Assembly: GCA_029216955.1 (NCBI GenBank)
Contig: JANAVB010003400.1
Coordinates: 16,891,451 to 16,955,450, forward strand
Source: Iris pallida
Taxonomy: Eukaryota > Streptophyta > Magnoliopsida > Asparagales > Iridaceae
Direction: 5' to 3'
Length of the DNA stretch: 64,000 nucleotides
How positions within the stretch are numbered: position 1 is the stretch's first letter; each line of letters begins with the position of its first letter. The notes under the pieces were generated by a model. It was not told the DNA's origin and made no database searches. It worked only from the letters and a program-made list of their open reading frames with translations. Below, piece after piece: positions 56,546-64,000 of this stretch. Both the position numbers and the translations under genes were made by a program.

Positions 56546-56866
56546 CAGGCTTATGTTATGGCACCACTTGTAGAGGAATCCGAAGGTATGGCGATTATAG
56601 GTACTATCTTAGTATCATCTATACCCGCCACTGCACTATTTGATTTGGAGGCTACTTTGTCTTTTATATCTAGTAGCTTTGTAGCAATGCTTAGAGTAGC
56701 TACCTCTCCCGTGCCTAAGACTTGGAGGATTCTTACGGAAGGTGGTATTGTGCTGGCCACTAGTACATGTAGAACTTGTTCGGTTGTAGTATGTGGAAGA
56801 GAATCGAGAGCACAATTTTTGGTATTTCCAATGCCAAATTTTGGCATAGTATTTGAGATGGACTAG
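56546..56866 (+). pseudogene. Y aspartic protease
   Basis: GMAIIGTILVSSIPATALFD then LEATLSFISSSFVAML; the catalytic Asp-Ser-Gly has become Asp-Leu-Glu, so it is inactive. The fold continues to NFGIVFEMD and a stop (TGG to TAG) at 56864-56866, where the usual MDWL is expected. Confidence 0.85.
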
Positions 56867-56884
56867 TTAAGCCTGTATCATACT

Positions 56885-57970
56885 GTGTTATATTACCATA
56901 GAGGGATTGTTATCATCGGACCACCAGGCCATCCCAAGTTTGAGTTCATGCGAGGGACCATCGAGAAGGGAGTAGGGCCAGAAGTTGAAGCTTTCATGTC
57001 CATGGAGGTAGCACCACCACCGCCTATTGCTGAGAAGTTCATAGATGTATTCCCAGAGGACTTGCCAGGTCTATTACCTTACAGACCAGTGGAGTTTAGT
57101 ATTGAGTTAGTGCCAGGAGCAGCACCATTTTATTCTAATGTACCGGTTGGCGAAGAAGGAGTTGGATGAGATAAAGGTTCAACTAGAAGAATTACAAACC
57201 AAGGGCTTCATTCGACCGAGTGCATCATCATGGGGGGCTCCAGTACTATTTGTACCAAATAAGGATGGGTTAGTACATTTGTGCATCGATTACCTGGCAC
57301 TGAACGCGTTAGCTATCAAGAACAAGTAACCTCTGCCCCGGATTGATGACTTGTTCGACCAGCTGACGGGAGCGAAGGTCTTTTTGAAGATTGATTTAAG
57401 ATTGGGATATCACCAAGTGAAGGTGCACAGAGGAGACATTCCGAAGACACCATTAAAGAATCATTATGGTCATTACGAGTTCTTAGTAATGCCTTTCGGA
57501 CTGAAGAATGCGCCAGCAGTGTTTATGAATTTAATGAATAGAGTATTCCAGCAATATCTAGATTAGTTTGTGTTTGCTTTTGTTGATGACATTTTGGTGT
57601 ACTCAAATAGCCGGAGCACGAACAACATTTGAGGATTGTTTTAGAGACACTGAGGAACGAGAGGCTCTATGCTAAATTGAGCAAATATGAGTTCTTCCTA
57701 GTATGTGTTTCTTTCTTTGAGAACGTTGTCGCGGGAGAAAGTATTTCAGTAGATCCAGCGAAGATATATGCAGTAGAGCTGTGGCCTGTTCCGACCAACA
57801 CCTCTGAGATGAGAAGTTTTCTTGGGCTTGTCGGGTATTACCGGAGGTTTGTAGAGAACCTTGCAAGGATTATGAAACCAATGACTCAATTGACCCGCAA
57901 GAAGAAGGAGTTTGTGTGGACTGAGGAGTGTCAGACGATATTTGAGAAGTTGAAGAAGCGTGTGACCACT
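56885..57970 (+). pseudogene. Y reverse transcriptase
   Basis: [20 protein letters not shown], then a frameshift near 57130, [40 protein letters not shown], a stop at 57327, [40 protein letters not shown], a stop at 57567, then FAFVDDILVYS with the catalytic Asp pair, and after another shift MRSFLGLVGYYRRFVENLAR. Chromovirus-like. Confidence 0.88.
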
Positions 57971-58390
57971 GCACCCATCTTAACGATTCCTTCGGGATCC
58001 GGTGGTTCATGATCTATAGTGACGCTTCTGGGAAAGGATTTGGATGTGTATTGATGCAGTATGGGAAGATTGTAGATTATGCTTCCAGGAAATTGAGGAC
58101 GTACGAGAATAACTATCCTACTCATAACTTGGATCTTGCCGCAGTGATCTTTGCATTGAAGCTTTGGAGGCATTATGTATATGGGGAACGAGTGAAGATC
58201 TTTACAGATCATAAGAGTTTAAAGTATGTCTTCACTCAAAAGGACTTGAATATGAGACAGAAAAGATGGTTGGAATTGATGAAGGATTTTGAGATTGACT
58301 TACAGTATTATCCGGGGAAGGCGAATGTAGTAGTCGATGCTTTGAGTAGGAGATCTATGGCATTTTTTTTGACTACCCAATCTCACTAAT
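57971..58390 (+). pseudogene. Y RNase H
   Basis: [60 protein letters not shown] and [11 protein letters not shown]. All four acidic positions appear present and the frame is open for 126 residues, the best preserved domain of Y. Confidence 0.88.
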
Positions 58391-58728
58391 TGGAGGATGT
58401 ACAGAAGTTGGGGATAGAAGTTATACGGCTAGGAGTATATGGCCAATTGGCAAATCTTCAGTTGCAATCGTCATTGGTCGAGAGGATTAAGGCCTTATTG
58501 TCGACGGATACGAGATTTCAGAAACTTTGACAGAGGACCGAGGCAGGATACATATGGATTGTGTATTCACGAGGATGGAACATTGAGGTATGGGGATCAC
58601 CTCTACATTCCGAATATAGAGATTCGGCTGGAGTTGATGACTAAGGCACATAGTTTGTCATTTCCACTCATGCAAGAGGGACGAAGATGTACAGGGATCT
58701 GAAACATCATTATTGGTGGCACAAAATG
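58391..58728 (+). pseudogene. Y integrase amino end, cut by Z
   Basis: After a linker, EDGTLRYGDHLYIPN and LMTKAHSLSFPLM, then after a frame change MYRDLKHHYWWHKM, the zinc-binding part of integrase. It stops at 58728, where the TGTAATGCCCC of Z begins. Confidence 0.8.
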
Positions 58729-60277
58729 TGTAATGCCCCACTCCGTACGGTGCATTACGATGAGTCGTTGGCTCGAAGAGTTGCGTTGACCCAATGTAGT
58801 ATCGATGCGAATCGATGCAAAGCCTAAGTCCGATTTGAACAAAGTATCGACTTCAAGTGATCTGGTGTGCAAGCTACGCTTTTATGCTGAATCATATGGG
58901 GTCGACAATTTGCCTTGTTCACTAAGGTGTCCACAAAACCAAATCGTCGCCTTGCAACGGATTGTGGCATGGACACAGTAGGCCAAATCAATCAAGTAGT
59001 TCAACAAAATGGCTAAGAAGAGATAGCCGTGCAACCAAGTTATGGAATCGAGCCGCATCAGCTTGGCGGAATGACCAGGCGTATCGGCTTAAGGTGGACG
59101 ACAGATTCTTATATGTGTAAGTTGCCATTAAGTTAGCGAGCGTAGCTTGAATGGTTAAAGGTCTTAGTATGTGTCGAACATTAAGATAGAGCGTTGAACA
59201 ATTGAAGCGATGTGCATCAAGTGTACGGGTCGCGGTAGGGCGGTGATGGTAGGACATTGAAAGGCAATATCGAGATGTGCATCACATGCACGACTCCGAG
59301 AATATTGAACACTAGGTCTAGAACACTGATTATGGCGTTAGGCGTGCCCTTGTGCATGGAAGCTACGAAATGACTAAGTAACTACGGAACAGCTGTTATG
59401 TGAATAACTTATGAATGAAATACGTTGAGTATAAGTATGAGAAGTCTAAGCTGTTGGGCGTCGTGCATCAATACGGATGTGTTGGGGTATAATGTCGATA
59501 GAACTTGAGATAGAGATAACGGAATATGTTTATGGAACGTGAGATTTGTTGGAGTGATATGACTTATTTGCTATGGTGCGTATTGTATGGTCAATGGACT
59601 CGGATGGCCTGTGCACGGGTGCGGCTTCCCTCGAACGGTTACGATCGGGTCACCGGGATTGTTCGGCCTAGAAGGGAATTATGTACGGATTACGACTGGC
59701 CAATGTTGTGATAAGCTATGATATCAGTAAGTTTGGGATCCTTCAAAGACTGGGCTAGCATCCGTATTGGAGCGATCATAGGCTTACACATAAGGATGCC
59801 ATGTCCATTACAGTACAAAACACCGTGACCTTATATAGATAGGGCCGGTGGGCTGAGATTATAGTTGGGTGCAGGCGCAGGGCCTGCCACCCTTATGCAT
59901 ATGTCTAAGTGTGGGTTGGTTGGATGCGTGAATTGTATGGTTGGTTATGCATATTTATAACGATTGTAGGCTAAGCGAAATGAGACAGAAACATGCACGA
60001 TCACTATGCTTATGTTTATATTATTTCTAACTGTATCTGCTGCAGGAGAACGGTATTGGACACATTTATAATAAGTTTCTATGCTTGAATATTGCCATGA
60101 ATCTGACCCTAAGGCTAAATAGAAAGATCACCAAATAAGTTGCATGTTTCACTAAATGTACTTAGTGTTGGTTGGGTGCGAGTGGGTCTTGATCAGTGCA
60201 GCAAGGACGAAAGCACTAATCCTCCACTATTTTTCTTGCAGGTTCAGGTTATATTCGGTAATAGAGTCCTTAGCGTT
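58729..60277 (+). repeat. Z: LTR fragment inserted in Y integrase
   Basis: Starts TGTAATGCCCCACTCCGTACG, the same terminal wording as the LARD-like LTR in element orientation, directly after integrase codons of Y. The following 1.5 kb has no gag or pol and no credible gene. It includes a ttttcttgcaggttcagg block of a kind seen inside chromovirus LTRs. I cannot find its CA end or a second aaatg, so it is probably truncated on the right by the junction with TAT-2. Confidence 0.6.
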
Positions 60278-61114
60278 TCAAGAGGAGCTACTGCATTGAC
60301 GTTCGAACTTGCAATATGGAGATGTTCGGCCGAAGACTACTTGTTGGCTATAAAGAGGCATAATGTATGGAAAAATCTCCAAACATTGTAGTCCAGATGC
60401 TTCATAAAGTCCTATCTCCAGAAGCTTGTCTTTGAAGTGGTCTAGAACCCAATTAGCCAAACTGCTCCAGCACTTATTATCTGGATTTACCAGGCCTGTT
60501 ATTCGCATGGTCTGTTCCGGGTATCTTCCTTCAGCTTTGGCAAGCTCGTTCGCAAAAATTGGTACTATGACCGGGAGTAACAGCGAGGAGTCCTCGGGAG
60601 GTACACAGCCTGGCATCAGACCTCTCAGATGGGAGCTGTATTTATCTGAGGTGCTATAGAATTGGTCTCTACTTTGTGGACCTAGTCTGTAACAGATCCT
60701 CCCCACTCATGCTTGCTGCTGTGGAGTTATATCCCATGCCATCCGGTGAGGGTAACTCAAAAATTTATATCGAGACAATGATAGATATCTCGACATTTTC
60801 GGGAGGTACATCATCCTGCCCTCACTACACTGATAAACCCTGCCTTCCTTCTTGGCCTTGAGCTGGGACGTCTTCTTGATAGCATCACCAAATAAGAAGC
60901 CCGATTTTATATGAACTATATTATCCATACTTTCTAGAGGCTGTCCATTCATCAAACACAGTAGTGTGGAATTCTCTTGAGCTGCGAGTATAGCTCTCCT
61001 GGCTTCAGGAAGGTCATAATGTGGATATGACACATGTGATAAGTCCTCTTTGTATTCAGGTGCATTAAATGCAGAGGCAAATCTTTCAGCATTGGGATCT
61101 TCTCTCAAGTTAAC
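60278..61114 (-). pseudogene. TAT-2 antisense gene, exon 2 (partial)
   Basis: One - strand frame from the acceptor at 61114 (TT-AAC-TTG, same phase as TAT-1) to 60278 with one TGA at about 60707, explicable as CGA. LREDPNAERFASAFNAPEYK; IVHIKSGFLFGDAIKKTSQL; YPHRMAWDITPQQQA; VLDHFKDKLLEIGLYEASGL. These follow the TAT-1 protein block for block (FLFGD, MTWELTP). The plant mobile domain part is missing because the fragment ends at the Z junction. Confidence 0.7.
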
Positions 61115-61548
61115 TCCATGAAGATGAACAAACAGAAATTAGTTTTAAATAATGTTTTGAAGCAGAACGTGTTACATTAACAGGTTACACGACTCTCAAA
61201 TTGTGCGACTCTTGTGTTGCACAGCAGTCAGGTTGTGCAGTATTCAAGTTGCACGACTTGTGTTGCACAGCAGTCAGGTTGTGTGACCCTCATGTTGTGC
61301 AGCATTCAGTTGCACCACATTATCGCTGCACAACATGTCAAGTTGTGCCCCAATTGATTTCATATAATCAAAAGAGAGCACAACTTTTGAAATGTCGCAC
61401 AACACAAATCAACAGCAACCATGCCCTAAAGAGGGAGGCGCAAGTTATGGAGTGTGCCCAACTCTAAAAAGAGCGGCCGCACATTGTCAAAATCGAGCCG
61501 AACCCTAAAGAGGGTGGTCGATGATCGATTTTTCGGTCAAATATTCAC
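61115..61548 (-). other. TAT-2 antisense gene first intron with short repeats
   Basis: Donor AAG|GTGAATA at 61549/61548 and acceptor ATGGAG|TTAAC at 61115/61114 on the - strand. Exon 1 leaves one base and exon 2 starts with two, so the frame is kept. It contains repeats of ttgcacgacttgtgttgcac and cagcagtcaggttgtg (61190-61330). Confidence 0.6.
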
Positions 61549-61666
61549 CTTCCATGGTCGGATTGGTCGTCTCTCATCGCGATGAAGGCGGACCATATTG
61601 GAGTGCACATGTAGAAGATTCGACCACATTTTTGCCCTTCTCGGTAGTAGAGCGTTTGGGGGCCAT
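61549..61666 (-). pseudogene. TAT-2 antisense gene exon 1
   Basis: ATG at 61666: MAPKRSTTEKGKNVVESSTC, with a TGA after PPSSR (CGA to TGA), ending MEG at the donor. Its length (118 nt) is close to the TAT-1 exon 1 (111 nt). Confidence 0.6.
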
Positions 61667-61773
61667 TAACAGTTGTCGAAGAAAGCTTGTGAAGAAAGAG
61701 ATGAGATAAATTTTTCTTGGTTGAGAAGAATTTTAAACTTTGGTAAAAAAACTAAAGAGACCGAAGGGTACGG

Positions 61774-61783
61774 CTATTTATAG
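61774..61783 (-). promoter_or_regulatory. TATA box of TAT-2 antisense gene
   Basis: ctataaatag on the - strand, about 110 nt upstream of the ATG at 61666, in the same relation as in TAT-1. Confidence 0.6.
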
Positions 61784-61900
61784 CTTTGTAAATGAAACTG
61801 ATCGCGCAACTTGCACTCGGAAAGTGGATTTAGTTGAAGACAGGTGCAATCTATATAATTCAAAGTGTTTCGAAACTTTAAAGTTTTTCAAATTTTGAAA

Positions 61901-61916
61901 ACTTTGAAGGGGGTCT
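61901..61916 (+). promoter_or_regulatory. Polypurine tract of TAT-2
   Basis: actttgaagggggtct, identical to 38071-38086; the LTR then starts TCTAGAAG (TGTAGAAG in TAT-1, so the terminal G is mutated). Confidence 0.9.
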
Positions 61917-62149
61917 TCTAGAAGATAAAAATCAAGTTGCGCTGCTATTTTGGGAGCTAGATATCCGATTACGCCATAGTTATCAACTTGTGCAAGGGAT
62001 AGGTTGCGCACGAGACAGGTTGCGCGAGTGCCATGTGGCAATCTCCTCGAAAAACTATAATAGCATCATTATTACATGACAGCTGACAACACATATATCA
62101 AGGAAAATCTGTTCGAATCCCGCACAATATGGCGCTCGAGAAGATTTGG

Positions 62150-62790
62150 TCAGCTAGAAGTTTGTGCAACGTGTCAGGGTGCGCGAGGTTGTACTTAGGC
62201 ACAAGTTGCTACATTACGCCTCCGCGCAACCTGATGAAACTCGCACAATGTGATCGAATTAATGAGCAGGGTGACGTGGCACACATGTCATAACTTCGTA
62301 GAATGTGTCCACTATATTGCTCACGACCATGCACATCTCACGCAAATGATGCACGCGTCCACAGCAGTTAGTGCAACCGCTTGTGCAGGTTGCTACATTG
62401 TGCCCCCGTGCAACCTAATAAAGCTTACGCAATGTGATCGAATTGATGTCCAGAGCAGGGTGACGTGGTGTGCATGTCACTAACTTTATAGAACGTGTCC
62501 ACTATATTGTTCACGACCATGCGCATCTCACTCAAATGATGTCACGCGTTCACAGAAGTTGGTGAAACCGCACGCACAAGTTGCTACATTGTGCCCCCAC
62601 ACAACCTGATGAAGCTTACACAATATGATCGAATTGATGTCCAAAATAGAGTGACATGGCACGCATGTCACCAACTTTATAGAACGTATCCATTATATTG
62701 CCCATGACCATGCACATCTCACTCAAATGATGCCATGCGTCCATAGCAGTTGGTGCAACCGCTCGCACAAGTGAACAGGGTCACGCAACC
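62150..62790. repeat. About 190-bp tandem repeat, three copies, in TAT-2 LTR
   Basis: The gtgac(g/a)tgg...catgtca block starts at 62271, 62460 and 62651; each unit also has cactatattg(c/t)(t/c)cacgaccatg and a ttgctacattgtgcccc block. gcaac and ttgtgc words are frequent. Confidence 0.85.
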
Positions 62791-62840
62791 TGAGGTACGG
62801 ACAACCCAGAATAACTGCTAAACAGTTATTTTAAGAACTC

Positions 62841-62847
62841 TATAAAT
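62841..62847 (+). promoter_or_regulatory. TATA box of TAT-2 LTR
   Basis: tataaat in agaactctataaatggtg, about 925 bp into the LTR and 220 bp before its end. Confidence 0.65.
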
Positions 62848-63068
62848 GGTGTTTCAAATCAGTCTCAAAGAAGGATGAATGATCATAATCTCCTGACAAA
62901 GTGTTGTTGCATCCTCCAGAGGCTCGTGTCTTCGATGTCACATCGTCCAAGGGATAAAGTGATCGTCTTCTGATCAGATTTCTATAGTTGTACTTTCTTA
63001 GAAATCAATTGTACCTTTTATACTCTTTCTTAGTTTGTAGAAATCAAATTTTGTTTTTGCAAACAATA

Positions 63069-63086
63069 TGGCGGCTCTGCTGGGGA
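63069..63086 (+). promoter_or_regulatory. Primer binding site of TAT-2
   Basis: tggcggctctgctgggga, 3 nt after the LTR end. The TGGCG(G/A)CTC(T/C)GCTGGGGA form is the Ogre/Tat-type site, reported as complementary to an Arg tRNA as far as I recall. Confidence 0.8.
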
Positions 63087-64000
63087 TGACTTTCTCCTCT
63101 GACGAGAAAGTGATAACTCAATGTGATACTGCGTCGATCGGCAAGACGTAGAAGACTTTGGTCGTTCAAGTCGACCAAACCACTTACGAGGCAATGATCA
63201 GTGCTGGGGGTACCAAGCGCACCGCCGTTGCTGCTAAGAGAAAAGGGTACTGTGTGGACTCCCAGGTCTTCTCGGCCAACCATGGCCCCTGTGCAACCTA
63301 CGCAATCTATCTCTCGGCCAACCATGGCTCCTGCGCAACCTGCGTAATCTGTCTCTCGACCGACCATGGCTCCTGCGCAACTTGCGCTGTCTATCTTTCG
63401 GTCGACCATGGCTCCTGCGTAACTTGTACAGTCTATCTATCGACCAACCATGGCTCTTGCACAACTTGCGTAGTCTGTCTCTCTGCCAACCATGGCTCCT
63501 GCGCAACTTGCGCAGTCTGTCTCTCTGTCAATCAGAACTCCTGTGTAACCTACGCAGATTGCTTCTCTACTAACCAGAACTCCTGCGCAACCCGTGCCTA
63601 CTGCTTCTTCGGCTCTGAACAAAGGGAAACGCCTTTTGGCTACTCTCTCATCTTCTCCAGTTCTGAACTCGGGAAAGAACCTATCTACTGAGAGTGCTAA
63701 ACAGAATAAAAAGAAGCACCGTTTGGCCTTTCCTCAACTTGCGCATCCTGTGCCTATGGCCTTCCAATTATAAAACAAAAGGAAATGCCATTTAGCTACC
63801 CCTCTTATCTTCTCCAGTCTTTGACTCGGTAGAAAGTATCCCTGTGGCGCCCATGCACCACTTAGTGTAAAAACTCTTTTGAGCAGGAACTCTACTCCTC
63901 CGAACAGAGATAATCAAATCCCTGCTAAGAAATTGAGTTCCGTTCAAACTGAACTTTCTGTTGCTCAGTTGTGCCAGAGCAAACACATGAGGACCGGTTG
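63087..64000 (+). other. TAT-2 leader or start of gag region
   Basis: Begins atgactttctcctctgacga right after the primer site. A 177-codon open stretch (63158-63691) spans 42-bp repeats, but without a clear ATG start and without gag similarity. After it, a roughly 135-bp segment (around 63590-63670) recurs at about 63740-63835 with changes. The window ends before gag can be confirmed. Confidence 0.55.
63277..63611 (+). repeat. 42-bp tandem repeats, about eight copies
   Basis: accatggctcctgcgcaact recurs every 42 bp from 63279 (63281, 63323 and so on); the last two copies change to aatcagaactcctg. The period gives a 14-residue repeat (NHGSCATCAVYLSA) in the open frame, with Cys twice per unit. 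Confidence 0.9.

Larger units (their letters stand above)
51843..58728 (+). mobile_element. Y: degenerate Ty3-gypsy element (5' LTR to integrase start)
   Basis: 5' LTR 51843-54956, primer site candidate, then gag, knuckle, protease, RT, RNase H and the beginning of integrase in normal order, cut at 58728 by Z. Its 3' end is not in the window. Many stops and frameshifts. W and X belong to the same or a sister family. The LTR start reads TATAAGACC, so the terminal TG is mutated. Confidence 0.85.
61917..63065 (+). repeat. TAT-2 LTR
   Basis: 1149 bp, from the polypurine tract to gcaaaca before the primer site. Contains a 190-bp tandem repeat, TATA box at 62841 and a leader-like 3' part. It is shorter than the TAT-1 LTR (2011 bp) and similar mainly at the two ends. 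Confidence 0.85.
60278..64000 (+). mobile_element. TAT-2: second Tat/Ogre-type element, internal-LTR-internal
   Basis: Left to right: antisense gene fragment, polypurine tract identical to TAT-1, one LTR (61917-63065), primer site (63069-63086), leader with tandem repeats to the window end. Pol is absent on the left (truncated next to Z). An LTR with a polypurine tract before it and a primer site after it is shared by two internal regions. Confidence 0.8.

Overview
This is plant nuclear heterochromatin-type DNA and almost all of it is LTR retrotransposon. I see no intact host gene, no functional tRNA or rRNA gene and nothing prokaryotic. The evidence is Ty3/gypsy pol domains of two plant lineages (chromodomain-bearing Tekay/Del-type chromovirus, and Tat/Ogre-type with a second RNase H), LTRs of 1.1-3.7 kb, tRNA primer sites, 5-bp target site duplications, and long (TA)n tracts. 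Nearly every reading frame is broken. I cannot name the species. Element names below are my own labels.

Layout. 1-2080: the 3' part of an LTR of the TEK-1 family, entering from outside the window. 2081-40097: a Tat/Ogre-type element, TAT-1, in + orientation (pol 2081-6076 and 24484-24610, an antisense gene 37707-25326, 3' LTR 38087-40097). TAT-1 is split twice. TEK-1 (6077-24483, + strand chromovirus, duplication caagt) sits in the integrase gene, and its own 5' LTR is split by a non-autonomous LARD-like element on the - strand (9599-17133, duplication acttg). TEK-2 (26627-34476, - strand chromovirus, duplication ccatc) sits in the antisense gene. TAT-1 itself lies in a gag relic, W (40098-40568 and 51736-51842).

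40569-51735: a solo LTR, X (duplication cggat), inside W. X carries a LINE-like relic (42541-43190, -) and a rearranged chromovirus V (43191-50202, -). 51843-58728: a degenerate element, Y (5' LTR, gag, protease, RT, RNase H, start of integrase). 58729-about 60277: an LTR fragment, Z, inserted in Y. About 60278-64000: a second Tat-type element, TAT-2, with antisense gene start, polypurine tract, LTR, primer site and leader.

The most interesting system is the antisense gene of the two Tat elements. It lies between pol and the 3' LTR on the opposite strand. In TAT-1 it shows a TATA box, a short first exon starting ATG-GC(T/C)-CCC, a repeat-filled intron, a long exon resembling a plant mobile domain protein, a 65-bp phase-0 intron, a coiled-coil 3' exon and an AATAAA signal. 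TAT-2 keeps the TATA box, first exon, repeat-filled intron of similar size, and the start of exon 2 in the same phase. Because the gene is antisense to the genomic RNA of the element, its introns would survive retrotransposition. Other notable signals are a dense array of WRKY-type W-box cores in the V LTR, a shared non-initiator-Met primer site candidate in three elements, and two internal-LTR-internal junctions.
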